NCBI GenBank assembly: GCA_031393795.1
Contig: JANMWE010000272.1
Span: forward strand, 1 to 43,772
Direction of reading: 5' to 3'
Source: CAMLHU01 sp031393795
GTDB lineage: Bacteria > Gemmatimonadota > Gemmatimonadetes > Gemmatimonadales > GWC2-71-9
DNA: 43,772 bases
How positions within the stretch are numbered: the first letter of the stretch is position 1; each line of letters opens with the position of its first letter. The position numbers and the translations under genes are program-made. Shown in pieces: positions 24,438 to 32,454 of the stretch. Under the pieces are notes generated by a model. That model searched no databases and was not told the origin of the DNA. It was given only the letters and a program-made list of their open reading frames with translations.

Positions 24438-27400
24438 CTATTCTCCGGAAGTGGTCGTGGTCGCGGCCAGGCCGCGCAGCGCCCGCACCAACGCGGGCAC
24501 CAGTGGTTCACCGCCATCGCGCGTGAGGCGGAGGGCGAGGGGTTGGGTCCGGCGGACCTCCGCCTGCAGCTGGACATCGTCCAGCGCGCGGGTCAGGCCG
24601 GTCAGTCGGGGAGCCGCTCCCACCCGGAACGTCAGGCGGGCCTCGTCCCCCTGGATGAGCACGTGCTGCATCGCGAGCGCCGCACCCGTCACCCGGAGGC
24701 GCGCCACATCCAGCAGCGTCGCCGCGGGGGGCGGGAGGGGTCCGAAACGGTCCCGGAGCTCCGCCGCCAAGGCATCAATATCATCGGAAGCCCCGGCCCG
24801 GGCCAGTCGGCGATAGAGGTCGAGCTTGGCGTCGTCGTCGGGGACGTACCCGTCCGGGAGGTGGCTCGGCAGGTCCACCACGACCTCGGGCGGCTGCGGC
24901 AGGTCCTTGCCGTTCCGCCCTTGGAGCCCCTTCACCGTCTCTTCGAGCCACCGCAGGTAAAGATCGAACCCCACCATATGCGCGTGTCCCGACTGCTCGG
25001 CGCCGAGCAGGTTGCCCGCACCGCGGATCTCGAGGTCCTTGAGAGCGATCCGGTATCCCGCGCCGAGCTCGGTATGGTGCTCCAGCACCTTGAGCCGTTC
25101 CTGCGCCGCCGGCTCGAGGTCGTCCGGGGCCAGGAGGTAGCAGTACGCCCGGCGGTGGCTCCGGCCGACGCGTCCGCGCAGCTGGTACAGCTGCGCCAGC
25201 CCGAACCGGTGGGCATCGTGCACCACCATCGTGTTGGCGTTCGGCACGTCCAGCCCCGACTCGACGATCATCGTCGTCACCAGGATGTCGATCTCGCCGG
25301 TGACGAACCGCTCCATCACCCCTTCGAGCTCCTCCGAGCCCATCTGGCCATGCGCCACCCCCACCCGCGCGCGGGGCGCCAGGGAGCGCACGCGCGCCGC
25401 GATCGTCTCGATGGTCTCGATCCGGTTGTGCACCACGAACACCTGGCCGCCGCGGTCGAGCTCGCGCGCGAAGGCCTCCTCGAGGAGCCCGTCGTCCCAC
25501 GGCTCCACGAAGGTGAGCACCGGCGACCGGTCGCGCGGGGCGGTCTCGATGAGCGAGAGGTCGCGGAGCCCCGCCATCGACATGTGCAGCGTGCGCGGGA
25601 TCGGGGTCGCGGTCATCGTGAGCACGTCGACGGCGAGCTTGAGCGCCTTGATCCGCTCTTTGTGCTTCACGCCGAAGCGGTGCTCTTCATCCACCACCAG
25701 CAGGCCGATGTCCTTGAAGTTGACGTCCGGCGAGAGCAGGCGATGGGTCGCGATCACGATGTCGGTATCGCCACTCTCCAGCTTGGCCAGCGCCGCCTTC
25801 TGCTCCTTGGCCGTCCGGAAGCGCGACAGGACCTCGACCTTCACCGGAAAATCCGCCAGCCGCTCCTGGAACGTGCGGCCGTGCTGCTCCGCCAGGATCG
25901 TCGTCGGCACCAGCACCGCCACCTGCTTGCCGCCCTGCACCGCCTTGAACGCGGCCCGTACCGCCACCTCGGTCTTGCCATAGCCGACGTCGCCCACCAG
26001 GAGCCGGTCCATCGGCCGCGGCAGCTCCATGTCCCGTTTCACGTCGTCGGTGGCCTTCCGCTGGTCGGGCGTATCCTCGTAGAGGAAGCTCGACTCCAGC
26101 TCGCGCTGCCACCGGCCGTCGGGCGGGAAGGGGTACCCCGCCGCCACCTTCCGCCGAGCGTACAGGTCCACCAGTTCGGCCGCCATCTTCTTGATCGCCG
26201 TGCGGGTCGCATCGCGCTGCTTCTTCCAGACCGCCCCACCGATGGTATGGAGCTTCGGCGGCGGCCGGTCGCCGTCGTCCCCTGAGGCGCGATACAACTC
26301 CAGCAGGTCGAGACGGTAGAGCGGCACCTGCACCTTGGTGCCGCCGGCGTACTCCACCATCGCCACCTCGAGCGTCCCCTGCCCGATGGTGATGGTCTCG
26401 ATCCCGCGGTAGATGCCGATGCCGTGGTCGAGGTGGACGACGTAGTCGCCGGAGACGAGGGTGCCGGTGGCGGCGGTGGGTGCGGCGGTGCGATAACGGC
26501 GGGGACGGCGGAGACGGCGGGCGCGGCGGAAGATCTCGTGGTCGGTGAGGACCCGGAGCGACGCCATCACGAAGCCGCCGTCCAGGGCCCCCACCTTGAG
26601 CGCGGCCCCCACCGGCCGCGATCCTTCGCTCAGCAGGTCGTCGAGCCGCTCGCGCTGGCCTTCGTTGTCGCAGAGGATGACGGTCGGCTGGGATCCCGAG
26701 AGCACCGCGCGGAGCTTGCCGAGATCGCGGTCGATCCGCTCCGGCGGGAGGAACCCGAGCATCAGTTCGGCCGGATCGTCGCGCAGGGTCAGGCGCGCGA
26801 ACTTCCCCAACCGCGCCTGCCACGACTCCGGCGACTCGAGGATCGCATCGCGTCCCGGCACCCCCTCGCCCATCCGCCGCGCCACTTCAAGATGATGCTC
26901 GGCCTCCTGCCAGGCCCGCGCCACCTCCTCCGCGTCGGACGGTTCCTTCTCCTGCAGGATCAACGTGTCGGGGGGGAGGAGCTCGAGAAGGGACTGCCGA
27001 GCGGCGTTGACCTTGCTGCTGCCCTTGCCGCGCGGTTCGGGGCGATGCCCGCGTACCGGGAGGACGACGACGTCCGGCAGGCTCGCCCCCGATCGCTGGG
27101 TGGTCAGGTCGAACACCCGGAGTCCGATCAGGTCATCGCCCCACCATTCGGCCCGCGCGGGCTGCGCCATCCCGAACCCGTAGATGTCCACGATGCCGCC
27201 GCGCACGGAATACTCCGCCACTTGCGTCACCTGGGGCACCCGGAGGTATCCCATGTTCTCCAGCAGGTCGGCCACCTCGCTGAGCGAAGGCCCGGCCGCC
27301 ATCCCCTTGCCATCCTCCGGCGCGTGGAGCACCAGGCGGGCCTCACCGAGCGCGAGCGGGACGCTGGTCCGCTCCGCGGTGGCGCGCGCGGTGGTGACCA

Positions 27401-27752
27401 GCAGGCGGAGCCGTCCGCTCAGCAGGTCATCGAGGGTCTCGACCCGCTCGCCCGCGATCTCGAGATGCGGTTCATCCTCGCCGAGCGACTCGCGCTGCGG
27501 GTAGTACGCCAGCGGGAGGTCGGTGAGGTGACGCAGGTCGGCCAGCCACCGCTCGGCCTCGGCCGGCCCGGGGGCCACGATCACCACCGGGCGCTCGGGC
27601 ATCGAACGCGCCAGCGCTGCCGCCACCACTCCCGCGCTCGATCCGGGCAGACCTCCCAGACGCAACCGTTCGCCCCGCCCCGGCAGTTTGGCGCGGAGCT
27701 GGCGAGAGGCGGCTGTCTTGTCGAACGCGTCGAGGATCAGGTCAAGCGGCAA
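24438..27752 (-). CDS. mfd: Transcription-repair coupling factor Mfd
   Basis: A 1104-aa DNA translocase that pushes stalled RNA polymerase off lesions and recruits UvrA. The UvrB-like N-terminal region spans about 1-330; the RNA-polymerase interaction domain starts at SGDYVVHLDHGIGIYRGIET (about 430). The helicase core has Walker A GDVGYGKTEVA, VVDEEHRFG (DEEH box), TMTATPIPRTLHMSMAGLRD and YQLRGRVGRS; the C-terminal TRCF domain closes the protein. Start is TTG 27752; no ATG/GTG closer to the homologous beginning, and no Shine-Dalgarno. The linker before the polymerase-binding domain has an unusual RRARRLRRPRRYR stretch, encoded by CGGCGG-rich DNA (26461-26530). Confidence 0.97.
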   Translation of the reverse strand: MPLDLILDAFDKTAASRQLRAKLPGRGERLRLGGLPGSSAGVVAAALARSMPERPVVIVAPGPAEAERWLADLRHLTDLPLAYYPQRESLGEDEPHLEIAGERVETLDDLLSGRLRLLVTTARATAERTSVPLALGEARLVLHAPEDGKGMAAGPSLSEVADLLENMGYLRVPQVTQVAEYSVRGGIVDIYGFGMAQPARAEWWGDDLIGLRVFDLTTQRSGASLPDVVVLPVRGHRPEPRGKGSSKVNAARQSLLELLPPDTLILQEKEPSDAEEVARAWQEAEHHLEVARRMGEGVPGRDAILESPESWQARLGKFARLTLRDDPAELMLGFLPPERIDRDLGKLRAVLSGSQPTVILCDNEGQRERLDDLLSEGSRPVGAALKVGALDGGFVMASLRVLTDHEIFRRARRLRRPRRYRTAAPTAATGTLVSGDYVVHLDHGIGIYRGIETITIGQGTLEVAMVEYAGGTKVQVPLYRLDLLELYRASGDDGDRPPPKLHTIGGAVWKKQRDATRTAIKKMAAELVDLYARRKVAAGYPFPPDGRWQRELESSFLYEDTPDQRKATDDVKRDMELPRPMDRLLVGDVGYGKTEVAVRAAFKAVQGGKQVAVLVPTTILAEQHGRTFQERLADFPVKVEVLSRFRTAKEQKAALAKLESGDTDIVIATHRLLSPDVNFKDIGLLVVDEEHRFGVKHKERIKALKLAVDVLTMTATPIPRTLHMSMAGLRDLSLIETAPRDRSPVLTFVEPWDDGLLEEAFARELDRGGQVFVVHNRIETIETIAARVRSLAPRARVGVAHGQMGSEELEGVMERFVTGEIDILVTTMIVESGLDVPNANTMVVHDAHRFGLAQLYQLRGRVGRSHRRAYCYLLAPDDLEPAAQERLKVLEHHTELGAGYRIALKDLEIRGAGNLLGAEQSGHAHMVGFDLYLRWLEETVKGLQGRNGKDLPQPPEVVVDLPSHLPDGYVPDDDAKLDLYRRLARAGASDDIDALAAELRDRFGPLPPPAATLLDVARLRVTGAALAMQHVLIQGDEARLTFRVGAAPRLTGLTRALDDVQLQAEVRRTQPLALRLTRDGGEPLVPALVRALRGLAATTTTSGE

Positions 27753-27854
27753 ATTCGGCTACAGCGTGACACGTGAACGGCACGGCGTGACGCAGGGTGC
27801 GTGACGCGGGAATGAGATCGTGGATTTGCCCGGCACAAGCGTGTTGCGCGACAA

Positions 27855-27867
27855 GCCGGTGACCGGC
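27855..27867. repeat. 13-bp perfect palindrome in the BatA-mfd gap
   Basis: GCCGGTGACCGGC reads the same on both strands around its centre base. It lies in the 169-nt gap between the BatA-like stop and mfd. It could be a dimer-binding operator upstream of mfd. The gap shows no other clear element, apart from three nearby CGTGAC words. Confidence 0.4.
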
Positions 27868-27921
27868 CTATCGCGTGGAGGAGCGTGGAAGGAAAGAGGT
27901 CAGGGCGGTAATAGCAAGTTC

Positions 27922-29724
27922 CTACGCCGAGCGCCTGCCCGGACCGGACTCCCGCCCTCCCCAACTCGCCAGGATCAGTTCCGCCACCCCGCAGACCAGC
28001 GCCAGCCAGAGCAGGACTCCGCGGAGGTCGGCCCGCGCCGCAAGTGCGAAGGCCGCCGCGCCCGGCGCGTCCCCCGTCACCACGCGCGCGTGCCAGAGCC
28101 GCTCGACGGTCCCACGGGTGGCCGGTGTCAGGAGCGACTCCCGAGGATCCGCCCCGGCACCGAGCGCACCGACGGTGTCGTTCCCCGCGACCAACCAGTA
28201 GACACCGGCCGTCGGGGGCCGGAATCCGGCGCCCCCTTCCACTATCCACCGTTCGCCGCCGCGCCGCACCTCGGTCACCGCGTCAGGCAACAGGGTCGGC
28301 TCTCCCACGGCGGCGTCCGACGTCGCCACCTCCCCCCGCGCCACCCGATTGACCAGGGCATCGACGAAGGGCAGGAAGGCGGCGCTGTAGGGCAGGTCGG
28401 TCCACTCCGGTTCCAATCGGCTGCCGAGCAGGACGACGGTCCCCGAACGGACCAGCCACGGCTCACCGCCGACGGTCGCAAGCACTCCCACCTGCCCGCT
28501 CCCGCTCGGCACCAGCCGGTACCGCCGCGTCACGCCGTGCCGTCCGAGCCAGGTATTGCTGTCGGTGGTGGCGCCCTGTTCCACGATCGGTCCAAAGCGC
28601 CACGGGACGCCGCGCTGTTCCAGCGCGCGGTTGACTGCGCCCAGCCGTGCCGGCTCTGCCGATGGGAGGACGATCGATGCGCCCGACGCGAGCGCCCCGA
28701 CCGAGACCTCGTTGCCTTCGCGCACTCGGCCGTTGTCGCGAAGGGTCTCGAGTGCCGCCCCGACGAACCGCCCGGCCTCGCTCCACCGGGCCGCCGCTAC
28801 CGCCGCCACCCGCACGCCGCCCATGCGGATGTCGTCTGCGCGCAGTTCGTCGGCGTCGAGCTCGGCCTTCACTTCGTACCAGCCGGGACGCCCCGCTCTG
28901 AGGACCACCGTGGCCGGCGTTCCCGCCGAGACCAGGGCCTGTCGCGCCGGACGATCACCGAGCTGCACCCGCACCGGCACCCGCAGGCTCGAGTCGCCGG
29001 TCACCCCGACCGTGATCCGCGCGCCGTCGAGCCCCCAGGGCTGGGCGCCGAGTCCGAGGGTCGCGAGGCCCACGTTCGCCACCGTCGGTTCGGTCACCGC
29101 GACCACCACGACCGGGACCGTCACCTCCGCCGGGGTCACCGCGGTCGCCTGCAGGTCGGTCACTACCGCGACGCCCCCCGGTCGCTCGTCCCCCCGCACC
29201 ACCTCCCCGGCCATGCCGAGCGCTTCGCCCAGGTCGAGCCGGCGCGCCACCGGACCGAGAGTGTCGATCAGCGCGCGCAATTGCTCGGGCGATCCTCGGC
29301 GGGGGATCCCGTCGGCGTCGATCAGCCAGAGCGCGTCCGACGGGGTGGCCCGCGCCAGGATGTCGCGCGCCGCGCGCTTGAGGACCTCGAGCCGCGCGGT
29401 GCCACCGGCCACGACCCCGCTCGAAAGCGAGTTGTCGAACACGACTGCCAGTGCCGTCGGCGGGTGAACGGCCATCCCGCGCACCGGGGCCGACGGACCG
29501 GCCGCGGCCAGCATCAATGAGACGACGAGGAGCGTCCGGAGCAGCAGCAGGAGCCAATGCCGCAGGCGGAGACGCTTCTCGTGGTCACGGGTGGCGTCGA
29601 GCAGGTAACGCACCGCCGGGAACGCGACCGTCGGCGGTTCGCGGTGCTGCCGAAGATGGAGGAGAATGGGGACGCTGGCGGCGACGAGGCCGACCAGCAT
29701 CCACGGATGCAGGAAGGCGATCAC
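27922..29724 (-). CDS. BatA-like membrane protein with von Willebrand A domain
   Basis: A 600-aa membrane protein. GTG 29724 gives MIAFLHPWMLVGLVAASVPILLHL-type N-terminus with two helices, the second being LRHWLLLLLRTLLVVSLMLA: the aerotolerance-regulator N-terminal domain (PF07584). A vWA-like region begins at ALAVVFDNSLSSG with MIDAS residues D-x-S-x-S. A long beta-rich central part follows, and a C-terminal helix near LLWLALVCGVAELILA anchors it again. The start shares GTGA with the DUF58 stop. BatA/DUF58 clusters usually include a MoxR AAA ATPase, which is not present here. The system is thought to act in envelope stress or protein maturation; the precise role is unknown. Confidence 0.85.
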   Translation of the reverse strand: MIAFLHPWMLVGLVAASVPILLHLRQHREPPTVAFPAVRYLLDATRDHEKRLRLRHWLLLLLRTLLVVSLMLAAAGPSAPVRGMAVHPPTALAVVFDNSLSSGVVAGGTARLEVLKRAARDILARATPSDALWLIDADGIPRRGSPEQLRALIDTLGPVARRLDLGEALGMAGEVVRGDERPGGVAVVTDLQATAVTPAEVTVPVVVVAVTEPTVANVGLATLGLGAQPWGLDGARITVGVTGDSSLRVPVRVQLGDRPARQALVSAGTPATVVLRAGRPGWYEVKAELDADELRADDIRMGGVRVAAVAAARWSEAGRFVGAALETLRDNGRVREGNEVSVGALASGASIVLPSAEPARLGAVNRALEQRGVPWRFGPIVEQGATTDSNTWLGRHGVTRRYRLVPSGSGQVGVLATVGGEPWLVRSGTVVLLGSRLEPEWTDLPYSAAFLPFVDALVNRVARGEVATSDAAVGEPTLLPDAVTEVRRGGERWIVEGGAGFRPPTAGVYWLVAGNDTVGALGAGADPRESLLTPATRGTVERLWHARVVTGDAPGAAAFALAARADLRGVLLWLALVCGVAELILASWGGRESGPGRRSA

Positions 29725-30626
29725 GCGAGGCGGGCGCCCTGCACCAGCGCCCCCCGGAGCGCCATGCCGAAGGGAGTGTCGGTCGTGATGCGCGCATAGC
29801 CGATGCCGCGCCTGCGGCATTCGCGACGCCAGGCGCTGACGACCCCGGTCACGGTGGCGCGATAGGCGTCGGCCCAGTCGCGGGGGCGGAGCACCACCGC
29901 CTCACGCGTCTCCGGATCCTCGAAGCGTGCCTCGGCCGGCCCGGCCAGCTCCACTTCGGCCGGATCCATCAGGTGCAGCACGAGCACCTGGTGTCCCCGG
30001 TGCCGCAGGAAGCGGAGCGCTTTCAGCGTCAGGTCGCGGTCGAGCAGGAGGTCGGAAACGAACACCACGAGCCCCCGCCGTCGGAGAAGGCCGAGCACCC
30101 GGCGGAGGGCCGGTTCCGCCGCCGTCCCGCGCCCGGGGACGAGCCCATCCAGCCCGAGGGCCAGCTGCCGCCATTGATCGCTCCGCGCCCGCGCCGGGAT
30201 CGCGGCGCGCACGACCTCGTCGAACGCGATCAGGCCCGTTGCGTCACGCTGCCGGAGCAGCACCATCGCGAGCGCGGCCACGAGCCTTCGGGAATACTCG
30301 AGCTTGGAGAGCACTTCAGGGCCGCCACTCCACGCCATCGAGGCGCTCACGTCGCAGACCAGCATCGCGCGAAGGTTCGTCTCTTCCTCATACTGCTTGA
30401 CGTAGAGCCGGTCATTCCGACCCAGGAGCTTCCAGTCGATGTAGCGAAGCTCGTCGCCCGGCTGGTACATCCGGTGTTCGGCGAACTCGACCGAGAAGCC
30501 GCGCCGCGGTGAGCGATGCAATCCGGCGAGAAAACCCTCCACGACCCCCTCGGTCACCACCTCCAGGCCGCCCAGGCGGGCGACCTCAGCGGGGTCGAGC
30601 AGATCGAGTCGGTCGCGTGGGGCCAT
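29721..30626 (-). CDS. DUF58 protein with vWA fold
   Basis: A 301-aa cytoplasmic protein. The N-terminal GLEVVTEGVVEGFLAGLHRS and FSVEFAEHRMYQPGDELRYI are DUF58 signatures, continuing DWKLLGRNDRLYVKQYEEE. AMLVCDVSASMAW carries the MIDAS D-x-S-x-S of a von Willebrand A fold. Such proteins partner MoxR ATPases and BatA-type proteins. ATG 30626 is preferred over the 46-codon longer frame because the extra residues (ALGSWLSALGSWLSALSS) are merely translated repeat DNA. A TACATT box ends 6 nt before this ATG. It is coupled by GTGA overlap to the BatA-like gene. Confidence 0.88.
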   Translation of the reverse strand: MAPRDRLDLLDPAEVARLGGLEVVTEGVVEGFLAGLHRSPRRGFSVEFAEHRMYQPGDELRYIDWKLLGRNDRLYVKQYEEETNLRAMLVCDVSASMAWSGGPEVLSKLEYSRRLVAALAMVLLRQRDATGLIAFDEVVRAAIPARARSDQWRQLALGLDGLVPGRGTAAEPALRRVLGLLRRRGLVVFVSDLLLDRDLTLKALRFLRHRGHQVLVLHLMDPAEVELAGPAEARFEDPETREAVVLRPRDWADAYRATVTGVVSAWRRECRRRGIGYARITTDTPFGMALRGALVQGARLA

Positions 30627-30632
30627 TGGGGG

Positions 30633-30638
30633 AATGTA
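30633..30638 (-). promoter_or_regulatory. Candidate -10 box of the DUF58 gene (leaderless)
   Basis: TACATT (30638-30633) precedes ATG 30626 by 6 nt (CCCCCA). No Shine-Dalgarno is present. The box sits between the gene and the large heptamer hairpin. Confidence 0.4.
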
Positions 30639-30649
30639 GAAGGTGAGGA

Positions 30650-30846
30650 GTTGAGAGCTAAGAGCCGAGAGCCAGGAGCCGAGAGCCGAGAGCCAAGAGC
30701 CAAGAGCGAAGAGCGAAGAGCGAAGAGCTAAGAGCTTGGGGTTCGCGTAGTTACGAGTGTACACCCCACTGGACAGCGGATGGCGACGGCATCCGCTGGT
30801 AAGGCTAAATCCTTTGGCTCTAAGCTCTTAGCTCTTGGCTCTCAAC
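30650..30846. repeat. Large heptamer hairpin between divergent DUF58 and DUF4384 genes
   Basis: The left arm (30650 to about 30737) is a run of about twelve degenerate 7-mers (AGAGCCG, AGAGCCA, AGAGCGA, AGAGCTA). The right arm (30816-30846) is complementary to its outer part: GTTGAGAGC...AAGAGC matches GTTGAGAGC...AAGAGC of the reverse complement, with G-T wobbles elsewhere. The 78-nt loop contains a separate perfect hairpin, CAGCGGATG (30774-30782) with CATCCGCTG (30790-30798). Unlike most members it lies between divergent genes, where it cannot be a shared terminator. Confidence 0.85.
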
Positions 30847-30905
30847 TGGCACGGTGGCTGCACTAGTTCCGGGGGTCTCAACCCGTTGTCTCCACGGAGG
30901 ACACC

Positions 30906-32273
30906 ATGTTCGTCACCCTCGGCTTGATCGCCAGCCTCGGTCTTGGGCTTCCCCCCCGGCCGGTGGACCATCTCCGCCTCTACAGCGACTTGGGCTCTTC
31001 GGGCGGACGTATCTCGATCTGGCTTGATCGGAGCAATCCCTATGCACGCGGGGATCGCGCCCGGGTCTACGTCTCGGCCGACCGCGATTCCTATCTCACC
31101 GTGCTCCGCATCGACACCGACGGCCGGGTACGGGTGCTCTTTCCGCAGGACCCCTGGGACGACAACTATGTGACGGGCGGGCGCACCTTCGAGGTCGAGG
31201 ACCGCGGTGGTGACCGGGCCTTCCGCGTGGATGACGCGCCCGGCGCCGGGTACGTCTTCGCGATCGTGTCGGACGTGAAGTTCGACTACAGCTCGATCCT
31301 GACCCAGCGCGACAACTGGGACTACCGCACCATCGCGGACGGGCAGGTCCGCGGCGACCCGTACGTTGCGGTCACCGACCTGGCGCAGCGCATCGTACCG
31401 ACCGGGGAGTTCGACTATGACCTGGCGCAGTACGACGTGCAGCAGCACTATGACTACCCGCGCTTCGTCTGCTACGATTGTCATGCCTACGCACCCTACT
31501 ACACCTGGAACCCCTACGCGCATTCGTGCGTGCGGTTCCGCGTGGTGATCTACGACGATCCGTACTATTACCCCTACCGCTACTACGGTGGTCGCGGGGT
31601 GGTGGTGGTCCGGCCTCGCCGGCCGCAGCCCCGCTACGTCTTCGTCGACAACAGCGGTGGCAACGACTACGTGACCCGCATCCCCACCCGCCCACGCCGT
31701 GAGGACCAGGGTGGCACCACTGGCGGCGGCACGGGTGGCGGCACCGGTGGCGACCAGATGCGTCCGCGCCGCGGGGAGGATGTCGGGGGCCGTGGCACCA
31801 TCCCGATCCCGGGAGACACCCGACGTCGGATCATAGGCCAGCCCGAGCAGCGGGCCACCGATCCAGGTCAGCAGCCGCCGGAACGTCGGCGGATCGAGCG
31901 GCAGGGCGACAAGCCCGCGATCGGTGAGCCAGGGCGCCGAGACCGCCCGGAGACCCAGCCCAATCCGCCCGGGCTCGAGCCCCAACCGCAGATGAAGCCA
32001 GACCGGCCTCGCCGCGAAGAGCCGTCACGGCAGGACCCGCAGTCTCGACCGGAGCCCCAGCGTCCCCCCGAGCAGCGGCGGGAGGAGCCGAGGCGCCAGG
32101 AGCCGGAATCACGGCCGGAACCGCAGCGCCCGCCGGAACCGCGTGCGGAGCCGCGGGCCGAGCCCCGTGCCGAGCCCCGTGCCGAGCCGAGGCACGAGGA
32201 ACCGCGGCGGCAACCGCCGAGCGGTGGGGGGGGAAGGTCGGGGAGCCCGGAGCTGCGCAGGCGGAGGGGTTGA
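30906..32273 (+). CDS. DUF4384-type exported protein with Pro/Arg/Glu-rich repeat tail
   Basis: A 455-aa protein with GGAGG 5 nt before ATG 30906. MFVTLGLIASLGLGLPP is a short signal-like N-terminus. Residues about 30-120 (SIWLDRSNPYARGDRARVYV, SYLTVLRIDTDGRVRVLFP) match the DUF4384 beta domain, known as a non-catalytic module of secreted or kinase-linked proteins. Residues 170-225 are Tyr/Pro-rich with paired Cys (FVCYDCHAY), YDDPYYYPYRYYGG being the extreme. From 245 the chain is disordered: TGGGTGGGTGGDQ, then EPRAEPRAEPRAEPRAEP-type units. A surface or cell-wall-binding role is likely. The tail DNA is itself tandem repeated. The stop begins the next hairpin. Confidence 0.7.
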   Translation: MFVTLGLIASLGLGLPPRPVDHLRLYSDLGSSGGRISIWLDRSNPYARGDRARVYVSADRDSYLTVLRIDTDGRVRVLFPQDPWDDNYVTGGRTFEVEDRGGDRAFRVDDAPGAGYVFAIVSDVKFDYSSILTQRDNWDYRTIADGQVRGDPYVAVTDLAQRIVPTGEFDYDLAQYDVQQHYDYPRFVCYDCHAYAPYYTWNPYAHSCVRFRVVIYDDPYYYPYRYYGGRGVVVVRPRRPQPRYVFVDNSGGNDYVTRIPTRPRREDQGGTTGGGTGGGTGGDQMRPRRGEDVGGRGTIPIPGDTRRRIIGQPEQRATDPGQQPPERRRIERQGDKPAIGEPGRRDRPETQPNPPGLEPQPQMKPDRPRREEPSRQDPQSRPEPQRPPEQRREEPRRQEPESRPEPQRPPEPRAEPRAEPRAEPRAEPRHEEPRRQPPSGGGGRSGSPELRRRRG

Positions 32274-32350
32274 GACAAGAGGAGACGGGAGGAGACGGGA
32301 GTGGTCCCCGCCTCCTCTCGTCTCTTTTCGTCTCCTCTCGTCTCATCCTG
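32271..32350. repeat. Decamer hairpin after the DUF4384 gene
   Basis: The left arm (32271 to about 32302) has 10-nt units of type GAGACGGGAG; the right arm (32311-32350) is the complement in units of type GAGACGAGAG read on the other strand. The element begins at the DUF4384 TGA. G-T wobbles account for most unit differences. Confidence 0.8.
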
Positions 32351-32378
32351 TTTCGGCTGCTGAAACATCGTACCGGGG

Positions 32379-32406
32379 CCCCCCGTACCGTTCACCGGTC
32401 GGGGGG
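32379..32406 (+). terminator. GC hairpin upstream of the first M28 of the pair
   Basis: CCCCCCG (32379-32385) pairs with CGGGGGG (32400-32406), and the loop contains a further ACCG/CGGT pairing. TGTTTACTTGC follows, a weak T-rich tail, 49 nt before GTG 32455. Confidence 0.45.
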
Positions 32407-32454
32407 TGTTTACTTGCATCCCCTTCGCTCGTTCACCTAGCCGGGAGTTCTCGC

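Noticed and set aside
30627..30764. N-terminal extension of DUF58 with repeated ALGSWLS
   Set aside because: It is translated heptamer repeat, and the family N-terminus begins after ATG 30626.
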